Source of the DNA: Ceratotherium simum simum
Lineage: Eukaryota; Chordata; Mammalia; Perissodactyla; Rhinocerotidae
Direction of reading: 5' to 3'
Assembly (NCBI RefSeq): GCF_000283155.1
Contig: NW_004454156.1
Coordinates: 41,807,923-41,871,922, forward strand
Length of the DNA: 64,000 nt
Part shown: piece after piece, positions 36,149 through 51,100 of the stretch
Layout: the number at the start of each line of letters is the position of its first letter
How positions within the stretch are numbered: the first letter of the stretch is position 1
Translations under genes and position numbers: made by a program
Notes under the pieces: generated by a model
The model's input: the letters and a program-made list of their open reading frames with translations, nothing else
Databases searched by the model: none
Told to the model about the DNA's origin: nothing

Positions 36149-39100
36149 CTAGGGAAGAACAATAGAAAACTCACTGCCAGGGTCTTTCAATAGCAGGGGA
36201 CACAGTGCCCCCTCCTGCCCTCTCACACACATGCCACCTCCCACCACTGCCAACCACCATTCCAAGACCAAACACCACTCTGCAGTCCCAACTGTTGGGA
36301 ATGTCCCCAGGGCAGGGACCCATAACTTCCTAGTCAATCATTTACTTCTATGGAGCACTTTCCATGTGGCAGGCACTCCAGTAGGCTCTGGAGATACAGG
36401 GATGGACAAACACAGAAGTGGTCCCTTCTCACGTGGCACTCACAGTCCTTCAAAACCATGATTGGTTCAAAGACTCAGCTGCTCATGCAAATCCATTGCA
36501 GGCATTTTAAATCACTGGTGTGTTGAAACATAGCAAAGGGGCTTGGATTTGAATCTTTGCTTTAGGTCTGGGGCCTCAGAGCGGCTCATTAAATCATTGA
36601 ATTCTGTATCAGATTGTTTGCAAGGAGCTAACTTTGCAACTTGTGCAAGCTTATTGGGAGCCCAGCAGCACCTCTCCTCTCAGGGCATGGAGTTTGGGTA
36701 ACTGTCAGCATCGGGGCCATGTGGGAAGGTTCTGGGCTGTGGGCAGGTTGCTGCACAGCTGTGGGCATCCTCACTGCCTGGGAGTTCCACACATGGTCTG
36801 TGTGGTTCTCACTCTACAGCTAAAGCTATTGGCAGACCTGAAGTGTGGCCTGACTGGGGACCCATCTGCCTCCCTCATCCTCAGTGCTGAGGTCTGGGAT
36901 GGCAGATTTTCCTGCCCCGAGGGCTCTCCTGTAGCCTCCCCGTCCCTGGAATGCTTTGGGTCCGTGAGTACACACTTTACCTCTAAACCCAAAAGGCCTA
37001 TCAAATTTCCTATCAAATACCTAGGAGGAAATCCAACTTGGGTATCAGGAAGAACCCAGTTCTGCTAACTCAACAAAGGGTACCATGCAAAGGCAATTGG
37101 AGAGTCCTCTGTGTGCAGTGCCCACGTCAGCGCAACTCAGAGGCTGGGCTGGTTCTGAGGTTCCAATTGCGGAAGACACTGTCCTGGCATGGTCTTCTTT
37201 CACCAGGCATTGTCCTCTACAAGTATCCCACAGGGGCTTCCGAGAATGCTTCCAATAACCATGGAACTCCTGTTACTTTCTGCTACATACACCTCCAAGC
37301 TAGTAACCCATCAATATAATGCAGTCATCTGGTTTCCTTAAAGGCTGCAAAGTCTCCAAGGGCAGCCATGTGTCCCCACTATCAGCACAGCACATGGTAA
37401 TCACAGGACACATGGGGTCCATCTAATGAATCAATAAATTCCTCTTTTTCTCTCGTTTCCATAGAACCTCACACAGTGTCCCTAACAAAGAAAGGTCTCG
37501 AATATGCTAGTGATGGACCCTAAAGATTAGGCTCTTCTGGACTTTTACCCATCACTCTCATCTTCATGGAAAATAATGAAATTTGTGGGTCATAGCTGTG
37601 CATCAAACAGCCCTCCTTACTTTAAGGAGACTCAGCTACAAGCTACGCTTTAGGGGGTTTCTTGTTATTTTCCTGCAAGTTCAAGGGGGTGCCTCAACCA
37701 CATAGCGAAGGGTGGCATTGACCCAGGGATGCCCAGTTGAGTGAGAGCCTAACATCTCCCTCTCCTCTCTGCAGAGCCTCCCCTGCAGTTCTCAGGCCTA
37801 TGCCCAGCCTCCCCAGGACTGAGTGGGCGCTCGAGAGGCATCGTACCAGGGTGGTGAACTTGTCCACACAGGCGTTGCGGATCTTCTCTGGGGTGGCAGG
37901 GCTGTCTAGCCGGAAAAGCTCCTTCATATTATAATCTGTGTGCTGAGCTCGAGCTGCGCGGATGGCGTCCTTGATGGCAAAGAAGATGGAGGCGGCCAGG
38001 AAGAGGGGCGGCTCCCCAACAGCCTGAGCAGACAGAGCACAGGACAGAGAATCAGGGGGAGTGGCCCCAGGCTTCACATCAGGAGGGCTGGTGTTGCCAG
38101 GAACCCCAGCCAGCACTAACGGGCCACACCAAGCAAGGCAGGAAGGGCAGTTAAAATCAATCAGGGGGGCCGGCCCCGTGGCTTGGCGGTTAAGTGCTTG
38201 CGCTCTGCTGCTGGTGGCCCGGGTTCGGATCCCGGGTGTGCACCGAGGCGCCACTTCTCCGGCCATGCTGAGGCCGAGTCCCACGTACAGCAACTAGAAG
38301 GATGTGCAGCTATGACATACAACTATCTACTGGGGCTTTGGGGGAAAGAAAATAAATAAATAAAATCTTTAAAATCAATCAGGGGCTGAGAACAATGGAT
38401 CTAGTAAATGATTCAACCTTTTTGGCATATTTCTTTTAACCCTTATTATGTGATTTTTTCTGATGACACCATGGAAATACAATGTATCATTAAAATTTAT
38501 ATTAAATAATTGTATGTTATAGACGAAAAAATCTGACATGAATTTTAACTCTTTCTTCACAGTTATAAGCCTATGGGAATACTCCACCTGCAACTCTGAC
38601 ACCAACAGTTATAGGCACCATATTATATTTACAGCATCTGCTGGAATATAAGCCTTATGACAAACAGGAATTAAAACATTTTCTAGCAGAGGTTGTTTTG
38701 TCCTCCAAAGCATAGATCAGAGACCACCTGTATCAGAATCACTAGGAGCACTTGTTAAAAATGCATGTTCCAGAGCCAGCCCTGATAGCCTAGTGGTTAA
38801 AGTTTGGCGTTCTCCGCTTTGGCAGCCGGGGTTTGGTTCCCTGTCGTGGAACCACACCACTCATCTGTAAGTAGCCACGCCGTGGTGGCGGCTCACACAG
38901 AAGAACTACAAGGACTTACAACTAGAATATACGACTATGTACTGGGGCTTTGGGGAGGGAAAAAAAGTAGAAGATAGCAACAGATGCTAGATCAGGGTGA
39001 ATCTTTTCCAGGAAAAAAAAAAAAAAAAAGCACGTTCCAGGGCCCTACCACAGACCTATGGGATCAAGATTTCTAGAGGTGGGCCCTATAGAACTGCATT

Positions 39101-42100
39101 TTTTTCATGAGCTCCCAATGATTCTGATGCTTGCTAAAGTGTGAGAGCCAATGGCAAGGATCACAAAGTGGCCCAGACCCTCCCACAGTAAAGTAAACCA
39201 TGAGATGAGCAAATGGGTCTGTTTCATTGGTTACAAGTGACTATCTGTCTTTCTTCTTAGATCTAGGACTATATCAATCAGCTTAATTGATTTTCAACCA
39301 TTTTTTTCATACTTATTGGGGACAAGGAAGAAATAGAGGATGGTTATAATCCTTCAGGCATGCTGATCAAGTCTTAAGGTCAGGTGGCAGCCACTGAAGG
39401 AGGTGAAGGGGTGTTCATGGAGGTGCTGCCCCATCTGCAGGGAATATGCTTCTTCTCATGGAACTAGAGGGGTGCTGTACCTGTGAGAGCATCTCTAGGA
39501 CCAAGCATCAGGGATGCACACCTGAGACATGGGTGTAGGTCAAGATTTGACCTACAGGACTGGATTAAGGAATCCCCATGAGTGCACACAAAGGAGCTGG
39601 CTTTGGCCACACGGAGGCAGTGTCAACCTTAGCCCAATTCCCTGGTTCTCAGGCAGGACTGCCCACCCCTCCACTGTCCTCACCAAGGCTAGTATCAAAC
39701 CCTCTTCTCTCTTCCAGACAAGCACCTGCAGACCCACATAGCAAGTGGCTGGATCCCCTGGTCACCACCCGTGGTCTCCCACCATGCAGACCAGAAGGCA
39801 GCACAGACGCAGGGCAATGGTACCTTGGATGCATAGATGGCCTTCTTGTTGGGGCTGTCGCGGAGCAGGGACACCCTGAACTCAATGGGGATGCTGCCAA
39901 ACGCAGGGATCTTGTAGGTGCTGGGGCCGCGGGTGTACAGGCTTCCCTCAGGAGAATACTGCAGCTCCTCCAGGGTGAAGAGGCCAAGGCCCTGGACAAA
40001 TGCCCCTTCCACCTGCAGGGCAGACAGAGACCGTGGCTACCTTGCCTCTCCCCTCCCCAAGGACATGTACTGCTTCCCACAATGGGCACCAATCCCCACC
40101 TGGAGTGGGGCTGGAAAGAAGCTGAAAACATCCCTCCACTGCTTACCTGGCTCCTGCCCGGGCCCAGCATAACCTATCTGGGCCTTCGCCAGGCACTGGC
40201 ATGGGCAGAGCGAAGGCATTAACGCTGAAGGTCAGTTTCAGAACTTGTCAGCGATTCCAAGAGGGTCACGCAGTGGTAGGCATATATCCCATTAAAACCT
40301 GCCTCGGGGCAGGTGGAGATGTTCCTTCAATGTTGCCACGGAGAAATGGCGACCCCAAGCCTAGAAGCCAGCTCATAGGCTAATGGTTGCTGAGTGTCCC
40401 TCAGGGGCCCACGCTCCTCCTGTGCGCTGAGTGGGACCATGCGCTGTTGAGCAGCCCCACAAGAGACAGGGAATTCCTTGGATAGTAGATTCCCAGATTC
40501 CTGGGAGGCTTTTTGAACTCCCAGCCCTGCCTGCCCTCTGGGAGAGAGTGTGCTCCTGCTGTAGCTTACAGATCTCTTTTAGGGCACCTGCCACGCTCTG
40601 CTGCCCACGCGTCTGTACTCCCAGCCTCAGTGCTCAGAATAGCGACAAGTGGTACTGCTGTAGTTACACAAGCGTGCTCCAGGGGGAAACCAGGCACTAA
40701 TCATCCTGTCTCTGCGGTGCTGAGCTCAGTGCCTGCCATAGTAGGGGCCCCCGCATGCTTGTTCAATGAATTAGTGAACAGATTGACTAACAACTAAGTT
40801 TCTGTGTACTCAGTAATTGTCCATTTTTGAGAGATACAATTTAATTTTCTACCAGATGCTCAGTACTTCAGTTCTGGATTCCTCCCTCTGTTTCCTCCTG
40901 TTCCACCTGCTCTGCCCAATACTCTCATATTTTCCAAAAGTGATTTTCTTCAGGACATTCATCTCTTTACTCCTCTTGCTCAAACCCGTCTTTTGCCCCC
41001 AGTGCCCCCCGCCCCATGCTCGGTAGCATTTACTTCCTGGAGAACAAAACCTGTCCTGTGTGGAAGAGGAATGAGGAGGGAGAAAACTCCTCTGACCTCA
41101 TACCTCACTGCCTGCGTATCGATGCCAAACTCAATCTCCATTCCACGTTGTGTCCCCTCTCAATCTCTGCGTGTGTGTGTGTGTGCGCGCGTGTGTGCGC
41201 CCAATGCTTTCACCATTCATCATCTTGATTTCCGAGGTGCGAAAGCCTTTTCCAAGTTAATTCACATTAATTTGTCTTCTGCCTCAAGAGTTGGGTGGGC
41301 TTTCATCTATCTCAACCCCACTCTGAGAGAGACTCACTTGGTACCATGTTCAGACCTTGGACAAGATGTCACGGCTGGTGACCCTAGGAGGGGATGGGGA
41401 ACATCAGTGGCCAAGTCCATCACCACCCTGGTCCCCCATGAGTCTACCTGTCCAATATCGATGGCAGGGTTCAGACTGGAGCCAACATCCATGACGATGT
41501 CTGTGCGGAGGTTCTAAAGTGGACAGCAAAATGGAAGCAGTTTGAGGAGAAAGGGATGTGGGGAATGATAGATGGGTCTCAGTGATCCTCAGATTATTAA
41601 ATGCCAACCCAAACAGCATTTTCACAGGCAGAGTGCCCTGGGCTCGCTCAGGCAGGGGTGTTCATGTCCCTGCCAATGTCCACTGCCATCGTCACTGCTG
41701 AAGTTTGAGTTCTTAGCAATTGGGGAGGAGATGGGAATGGCAATGTCCTCTCAGTAATTTGAAATAAGTGTGCACACACCCACATGTGAGTAGGAAAGGC
41801 ACGTTCCCAGGTTCCTGGGGCTTTGAACCTGAGTCTGGGTGGATCATGTAAGAAGGAGCCAACAAACTATGTTCCACGGCTGAATCCAGCCCGTCTCCTG
41901 TTTTTGTAGGGCCTGTGAGCTAATAATGGTCTTTACGTTTTGAAATGACTGACCAAAATAAAAAGAAGAATATGTTGTGAAGTGAAAACTATATGAAATT
42001 CACATTCAGTGTGCATAGGTAACATTTTATTGGAACACAGCCACGCTCATTTGTTTACATACGTCTAGGGCTGTTTTCTACAATGATCGAGTTGAGTAGC

Positions 42101-45100
42101 CGAGGCAGGCTTGTGGCCCAGAAAGCCTAAAATATTCACTCTTTGGTCCTTTATAGGAAGTTTGCCAAGCTGTGCTGTAAGGCATTATTTTTCCAACCAG
42201 AAAGTTTGTCTCTATCAGCTCTTGGTATTGCAATTGAGTTGTTTCTCCTTCCCCCTTGGTACTGAAGGTCTGTAAACTTCTTACCTTATGATCCCCTGTT
42301 AAGCAGTCAATTTCCACTTCAGAGCAAGCCACCCCATATGAGAAGTAGTGGAAGGGATTCCCTGAGTTTGTCTCAAAGCTGTAGCCAAGGTCAGGTGTTC
42401 TGGGGGAGAAAAGAGAAAATACTGCATATGTATTAAGATGAATATGTCCTCCACCCATACACACACACACAACTTGTCCCACAAAATCTTAAGACCCCAA
42501 AGGTTTTATTTTTTCATTCAGCTGTCCTTCAAAAAATGTCCATGTGTTTTGAATATTTTGAACTCATTAATAAAATCCAGATATTCCATAGAATTTTGTT
42601 TCTTGTCTCTGCTCCATTTCGCCAACAGCCCTTATATGAATCATCCTGCACAGGAGAGCAGTGTTTAGCAGTATCAATGTGCTGCACTCCACATGGTAGA
42701 AACAGGTGACAGATTTGCCTGAGCTCATCAAAGACACGAAAGTCACACTCCAAAGGATCTACTGAACTAGAATTCAAGGTCTTCAGAACCAAAGTTTCTG
42801 CCTGCTCTGGCTCCTGGTCACACAAGTTCACCTGCTCACAGGGCTGCACACCTTTCTCAAGGTGAAAGTTAACAAGATCAGTATCTCCTGCAGCCTGGGT
42901 GCATCTTTAAGCAGCATTTGCCTGCATTACTCCTCATCTACGGGCACCTTCTAAATTTCAACAAGTGATTTGAGGAAAGTGTTATTAATAATATTAATTA
43001 ATAATATTAATAAAAGCAGATGCTCTCACATATTTTTTTCTTTTTCAATTCTGAGTATTTTATACATTTCCACTTTTGCCTGAGTCATGTATATATGTGT
43101 GTGTGTGTGTGTATTCTCACACCCAGAGTTTACAGTGCTCTGTATCTATGTTATTCTATACATTACACAGAAATAATGTGAGCTGATGTGATCAGAATCC
43201 ATATGAAAACAAAACCAATACAGGGCGGAGGAAAAGGCTTCTCCCAGGAGAAACCATCACCTTCTTTGACCTCTGGCTTTACCATCTTCATCTGGGTGTT
43301 TCCTTACATAACTCCAGTTTCATTAACTCCAAAAATGAAATAGGAACTTATGAGAAAATCTGCACTAGTTTGTGTTTGTGCAAGTGAAATATTACATAAC
43401 TCAGGGAGCACTGGCAAAATGTTACTTTGCCTAATATCTAAGTATATACACATGTATATATGTATAACACATATGTATGAAATAGATGTATATCATATAT
43501 ATGTTCATACATTCACACAAGACCTTTTAAAGCAGACATTAAACTATTTTCCAAATCCATTGATCTGTGAGAGAAAAGGTCTTAGTTAAATTTCCCAGAG
43601 AAAGCTAAAACACATTATGGCTGACGGTTAATATGATCATATCTTTTTATAGCTTCTAAATCAGATGGGCGGCGTCTCCAGCTCTTCATGCTGCTACTGA
43701 ATTTTATGGTTGCAGATGTGTGCTCTTTTCTAACTCCTACTTTAAGTTCCACTGAATTCTGCATTTTGTAACAAGATCACATGCTCTAAATCCTCCTCTT
43801 GTTCTTTTGAAGGAAAGCCTCCGTAAAGAAATCCGATGCATAGTACAAAGTAACACACATGGGAAACTCAGAACACTGGATCCCCTGGTTCTTACAGGAG
43901 AACGCTGAGGGAGGAATGGTTGGTAATTGTCCCACTATGTCATAAACGAGGAAATAGGCTCAGAGAACCACTGATTCCCCAAGCGGAACAGCGCACTTCA
44001 AGACCAGAACTAGAACACAGATCTTCTGATACGGCAGCACGTGCTTTCGCCTCCTCGGCACATCGTTTGGTAATCCTACGTATTTAAGAGCATCTTTAAA
44101 TTGAAATTAGCGGACGTCCATTGAAGAGGTAAGAGTTTTGGTGGAACTGTTCTCTCCTGACCAAAGGCCGAGAGAATTCAGTGCAGGAGGGAACAGAGAT
44201 TAGGATGACAATACATTGTGAGATGGGCGAGACCAGCACCATACTTACTTATAAAACCCAGTAGCAGACAAGCTCACTGCATCCTGGTAAGCAGCTATGA
44301 CCTGAGGAGAGGACATGGCCATCAGGAAGGGGTAAGCATGGTTTCCAGAAACCCAGCACTAAGCTTTCCTGGGCTCATCTTCCTCCTCTGGAAGCTGATC
44401 TACTCCTTCCACTAGTGACTCACTTCCACACCTTACCTTGCATCCTCACTGCCACCCCCTGCACTAGGTCCTCGTCATCTGAAGCCTGGAGGACTACAGT
44501 AGCCTCTTAACTCGTCTTCCCGCTTCAAGTCTCCTCCCCACCTTGCCGTGTAGGCCAGAGCAGCCAGAGTGAAACACCTTAACATATTACACAGCCCATG
44601 TCACTCCCCTACTCTACAGCTTTCAATGACTCCCCATCGCCTATAGACCAAATGCCTGACATTAAGGACCGTGGTCTTCTCTCTGGCTTTATGTAGCACA
44701 CACACCATTGCTACTCCAGCCAAACCTGAGTGTTAACTCTCTGCCAACCCTTCCATGTCCCCACACCTCTGCACCTTCATTCATGTGGTTCCTCTGCTAT
44801 ATCTGTCCAAATCCTTTTCCTCCCTCAACAACCAGCTCACACTTGCCTCTCCAATCGCCTCTCCCCAGTGATCACTCTCTACTCTGGCCTTATAACAGCA
44901 ACTCTCTATACTGATCATTTGATACTTAGCCTGTTAACCTTGTGTTTTTGTTTATACCTTCCTATTAATAAAGCTATCTGTCTATCTATCCATCCATTCT
45001 GTCTCTTTAACTACATTAATAAGTTTTTTTGGTATCCCCAGCGCTAGCACAACACTAAGATTTAATTTGTAGTTGATATAATTTGCGTCATGATCATTGT

Positions 45101-48100
45101 CAACTATGAACCTCTTTACCATGTACCAGATGCTACTGAGTACTTTGTATGCATTATCTTGTTTAATACTCAACACAACCCTATAAGATCAGTACCATTA
45201 TTATCTTCACTTTACAGATGAGAAAACTAAGGCTTAGATAAAGAATTTCTCTAGGATCCTTACCATACATATATGGTACCAAATATGTACATATATAGTG
45301 GTGGTGGTAATAAAGGCTTGTTCTTCAGTGGGGTACAGACACTGAAGAGATTTGATGCCTGTCATCTCCTGATCACACCTTTTTGATAATGGCCTATATT
45401 GGGGTTATCTGCTTACAAGGAACACTGGACTACATGGCCAGTCATTGAGGACAAAGCTCAGGTCAACAGATTGTAAAGGCTTGATTTGTAAAGCTCAGGT
45501 CAACAGATTGTAATGTTGTTGAAAACATTAACGTTGCCTGACAAATCCATGCTAAAATCCAAACTACCAAAACCAATCAACGGTCACGTGGTATTTATGT
45601 GGGTGGTGTCCATGAGTGTGGGAAGGGAAGTAGAGGTCAAGTGAGTCCTAGTGAGATGGGGGGATCTGAGAGAAATATCTTATCTTCCTTGACTATATTA
45701 AGGAAGACTTGTACTACCTGAGCTGGGTTGTATGCAGGCACATTTTATGTGTTACTGTTGTGCCCAGTTCTCCTATTCCAACACCAGGGAATGGTGAAGC
45801 AGGGCTGCCATGGATATTTCTGCTTGTTGGAGGAGCAGAAGCCTCCCACCTGAGAGATGCTTCCTTGCAGTATCCCTCTGAAGTTTCTGACAGGCAGGCC
45901 TCCAAACCAGAAATCAGAGAACTGGGCTTGTTCTTGCTGCGTATGATGCTTGTTCTGTCACTCCTAAAGTCACAGGCATGACACAACTCTTGGGCCATGT
46001 CTTTCCCCTGCCCCCTCACAGATGGAATCTCAGTGGACCCAGACTCTGGAGCCGGGGAGGGGGAGATGCTGCTGGGGCAGGCCTCTGAGTGAAGGAAGTT
46101 TGAAGAAAACCAGGCTCATCAAGACTGTGGCCGAGTGGCGTGTAGGACCAGGTCGAGTGAGCCAAGACTTTACAAGGAGGCATGTTCAGCAGTCACCCCC
46201 ATCTTCTCCGGCTCAGAGCAGCCAAAGCCCTATTCCTACAGGGTTGTCAAGATCCTGGATCAAAAATATTCCTCAAGTGTCTTCCCTCAACTATGAATAC
46301 TGCAGAGAAAGGGGCCCAGTGAGGTTGAGCATTTCCTCGTCCTGTGAAATTACACAGACCACCTCAGCTTCTCTTTGCCTGAGTGACTAGATCATGACCT
46401 CTTATTCCTGCCGGGGTCGGGACAGAGGCTCTGCTCTTAATTCCCCTCTCATTTGCAAATGCAACTTGGATGAACTCAGACTTACCCAGTCTTCCCAGGA
46501 GCCGCTAGGATTCTTTCTCTTGAAGGGTTCCAGCCTTTGCAGGATGGTCTGACAAGCTTTCTAGAGAACACATCCACCACACACCAGACACATCAATCCT
46601 CTGCATTCCCCACGCAGGCAAAGGCCACTTCCTACTAATGCTGCGCCCAAGGTCCCACTTAAACAGCCTTGCCACCCTCTCAGGGATGACTGGGGCCGGA
46701 GTGGAAGCTAGAGGACCCTGCCAAACGGGCAAGCACTGACCTTTGCTTGGAGAGCACTTCCTGACCCAGTTCTCAGGCTGACAGAGGGTGAAATGTCTGA
46801 GAGGTCCCTAAGGAGCTACTTCTCCCATCAAACTCCTTCATTTGATTACATCGCCCACGTGGGAGGAGAAGCAGGTGGGTCTTAACTGTCCGACCCCACA
46901 GTCGAGTTCCAATTTCAGTCCATTGTCTTGTGGCCAGTTCTAACAGCAGGGAGTATGTCTTCCCAGAACCCCTTGTGTTTCCTCCAACTCTCCTCCCCAT
47001 GCTACCCTCATCCTTCCTGACTTGCATGGAAGCAATTACAGTTCTTGGGCCTCTCTTTTAGCTTGGCGTTTTCCTCCTGGATAAGAGAGCCACAAGTATG
47101 GCCACAGCCAAAGAGCCTGCAAGGGCCATTCCAGCTCCCACCCGGGGGACTCTCCAGGCCCAAAGCCTCGGGCTGGCCCTCAGCTCTGCTGGCTCCCGAG
47201 GCTCCTTACGTAGACGGCCTGTCCGTTGATGTCAGCGCTGACGGAGGCAGCTGTGGGAGAGGTGTTGGGCACGGTATTAGTGCTCGTCTCACTGATGTAA
47301 ATCTTAGAGGTGGGGATTTTCAGAGCTCTGCTGGCCACCTGCCAAGAGAGACGACATCACTCTCTAGGGAATGGGTTAGCACGCGGCTTGGCCACCTTCT
47401 CCCAAGGCAGGATTCAGGTTCTCTGCTACAGGCAAGAAAATAATTTTGTCAACTATAATTCTACTGAGTCTAGGATGTTCTCACATCTGTCTGAATTTGA
47501 AGCAGCAATTTATAGAGTGGATTGGCTGGATTAAAAAATTCCAAGAACCTAATGTTGACTAACAGTGCCTTTTTAAGCTAACCTTGGCTGTTCTAAAAAA
47601 TCCAGTTGGCCAGTCCCATGAGCCAAGCAGGTGTGCCGACTCTAATCCAGCCACACCCTCCCAGCTCCACTGTAAAGAGTCTTGTGTGTGCAGAACTGGG
47701 TACCTTTATGCACACAACACACCCACCTGACACACACAGTCACAGAGCCCTACAATATTGGTAACAGAAGTGATCTCAGAGATCATCTGGCCAACCCCTT
47801 TTCACAGATGAGGAAACTGAGGCCAAGAGAGGGACTAGACTTGCCCACAGTTACATGTAAACGAGCAGCAGGGCCAGGGCCAGTCTAGGCCTGCTTTTGC
47901 TTCTGGTATGTCCCACTGCTCAGTCTCACACAGCATCTGCCCTCACACAGACACCACAGTGCCAGAGAGGACTCCCACAGCCTCCCGGCTGCTCACCTGG
48001 ACCATCTTGGTGTGAAGGCCTTGGCCCATCTCAGTGCCCCCATGGGTCAGCAGCACAGAGCCATCTGTGTACACATGAATCAGGGCTCCTGCCTAAGGGA

Positions 48101-51100
48101 AGAGAAGGATGCCAGACACAAAATTCGGTAAATCCGAACTCAGCTTAAGGCTAGGGACCTAGTCCAGCAAAGGTGCTGGAGCCCAGGAGAAAAAAAAAAA
48201 AACAGCAGGGACATTTTGGATATAAATCCTAGACAAAAATTAGAGCAGTGTAAATCTACTGATTTAATTATATAGCCCTTCGGGTGTTTGCAAAATTTTT
48301 TCATCTCTCTCTCTTTCTCCCATCCTCCTAGGGAGGTAGGTCAAATATCTTTGTCCTCACTCTGTAGATGAAGAACCAGGATCAGAAAGGCAGAGTAACT
48401 GCCCTTAGTCCTACAGTCAGGAGGAGTAAGAACTAGAAGTTGACCCCAGATCTTCGAGTCTCATGCTCCTCTCACTGTCTCATGACGTATGGGGCAAATG
48501 GGGGTATGCAAGTTCAACTTTTATTTTAACAACAAAGAGCTCCTCTAGTCAGCTCTGTTACCAGTAACCATAGGTTTTACTTTGCAATACTGCAAACAGA
48601 GGAGAAAACAGCCCTAGTCCAGTGGAATGGGACGAAATCATACAAAGCAATTACCTGATTCAGAAAATTAAGTGTGAAGCTTATTCCAAACTTGGTAGGA
48701 ACTATGGACAATCCTCTCTTTTTCCAACAATTCTCCCTGGAGAAAAAGAAACATTCTCATAGGATGTTCTCGACCATATTTATGTTCGATTGGACATATT
48801 TTCAGTACAATATCTTTGTAAAATTAGAACAAAGCATCCTTTGTGCTCCCCACATGACCAGTGTCATAACTGAGTTGTGCCCAAATTACAGAGGCAAAAT
48901 GAGAAAGGTGGGAATTTGGGTTCTGGGTCCTTCATTGCAGCTGGAGCAGGGCCCATACTTGAAAGAATCGGCTTTAAAGTATCATCACTCTTCTTCCACT
49001 GGGTCAGAGTGCCCTGGTGACCTTGGACTGTGATCATCCCAGGGAGGAACTGTGGCTCACTGATGAGAATGATAACACTTTCGCTGCACTTTGTATTTGG
49101 CTTTTCGTGTAACCCAGTGAGGAAGACGGAGCCAATGTAATTATCCCCACTTTATAGATGATAAAACTGAGGCCCACGGAGATGGAGTGACTGCCAAGGT
49201 CACATTTATAGATTAATATCAGAGGCAGGTGCATAACTGTGGTGTTCTTAGTCCTGGGCTGGTGTTCTCTAGAACACGGTGTGCCCAGAAGGCAGACAAA
49301 TGTGTAAAGATGAACAACACTGATGGGCTATGACATTGAGTGTTGGAAGCCCACCTGCCCCCGGGCTTGAAGATCATTTCAGGATCTTAAAGAGATGGCT
49401 ATGAATGAGTTGGCAAACTCAGCAGCTTAATGAATTACCCGTTAAACTACTAGCTTTGTATTTTGAGTTCAGCAAAAAGGCTATAGAATATGAAACCCCA
49501 GACAGCACCAGAATGTCAGACTCCTCCCCTCTTGGTGCTTACTTGTTGAACTTGTCAATCTCCCTCTTCCGGGCGTGATACTGAGAGCTTGCTAGGCATT
49601 CATCCCAGCACCTGGTCAAGGTGAACCCCTCAAGCTTCTGGTTGAAATGTGTCAAGTCCCCTTCTTTGTACATGTTCTTCCTCCGTACCTTCCAAAGGAA
49701 AGAGAGACTGAGGCCTTGTCAAGAGACAAGGGGGGGGGGCACAACCTCACGTCAACCTTCCAGCCCCCTCAACAGCACTTGCCCGTTCTCTGCCCCCAGA
49801 GGAGAAGCCCAAGATACAAAGCCACTGTCCCCTCAAAGTAGGCTAAGCCTGCCTTGTGCCACCAAATTCTCAGCTTACTTCCTCTGCAGGCAGCCCACAG
49901 GTCACTGCAACTTCACTCATCCACTGCTCGGCAATGAGCATCCCCTGGGGGCCCCCAAAGCCTCGGAAGGCTGTGTTGGAGGGCAGGTTGGTCTTGCACA
50001 GTCGGCCGGTGCCCCGGATGTTGGGGATTGTGTAGCAGTTGTCCATGTGGAATAGAGCTCGTTCCATTATCTGAAGCCAAGGAGACAAATGGGAGAGAAT
50101 AGTGCGTTGATTTCATTGGCTCCTTAAAAAAGGGATTTAAAGCGGGGGCTGGCCCAGTGGTATAGTAGTTAAGTTTGCATGCTCCACTTTGGTGGCCCAG
50201 GGTTCTCAGGTTCGGATGCTGTGTGCAGGCCTACACACTGCTCATCAAGCCATGCTATGGGGGTGTCCCACATACAAAATAGAGGAAGTTTGGCACACAT
50301 ATCAGCTCAGGAACAATCTTCCTCAAGCAAAAAGAGGGAGATGGGCTCATATAAAGCATCTTTTCCAACCATAATGCTATGAAACTAGAAATCAACTGCA
50401 AGAAAAAAGCTGGGAAAGTGACAAATACATGGAGACTAAACAACATGCTACTGAAGAAATTAAAGGAGAAATAAAAAAATATCTGGAGACAAATTAAAAT
50501 GAAAATACACCATAGCAACTCATATGGGATGCAGCAAAAGCAGTCCTATGAGGGAAATTCATAGCAATACAGGCCCACCTTAACAAACAAGAAAAACTCA
50601 AATAAGCAATCTTAAACTACAGAATGAGTTTAAGAACAAGAGAAAGAAGAACAAACAAAGCCCAAAGTCAAGAGAAGGAGGGAAATAATAAAAATTAGAG
50701 GATAAATAAATGAAATTGAAACCAAAAATACAGTAGAAAGCATCAATGAAACTAAGAGATGGCTCTTTGAGAAGACAAACAAAATGACAAACCCTTAGCC
50801 AGACTCACTAAGAAAAAAAGACAGAAGGCTCAAATAAAGAAAATTAGAAATGAAAGAGGAGGAATTACAACAGATACCACAGAAATACAAAGGATTATAC
50901 GAGAATACTATGAAAAACTATACACCAACAAATTGGACAATCTGGAGGAGATGGATAAATTCTTAGACTCATACAACCTCCCAAAACTGAATCAAGAAGA
51001 AATAGAGAATCTGAATACCAGTCACAAGTAAAAAGATTGAAACAGTAATCAAAAACCTTTCAGAAAATAAAAGTCCAGGACCAGATGGCTTCTCTGGAGA

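Noticed and set aside
37694..38293. 199-codon minus-strand open frame as a separate gene
   Set aside because: It is XDH exon 35 with accidental read-through into introns 34 and 35.
39578..40222. 214-codon + strand open frame
   Set aside because: It is the antisense shadow of XDH exon 34 and surrounding intron, with no family signature.
44708..45047. Open frames of 68 and 105 codons
   Set aside because: They fall in an antisense L2 remnant in XDH intron 30.
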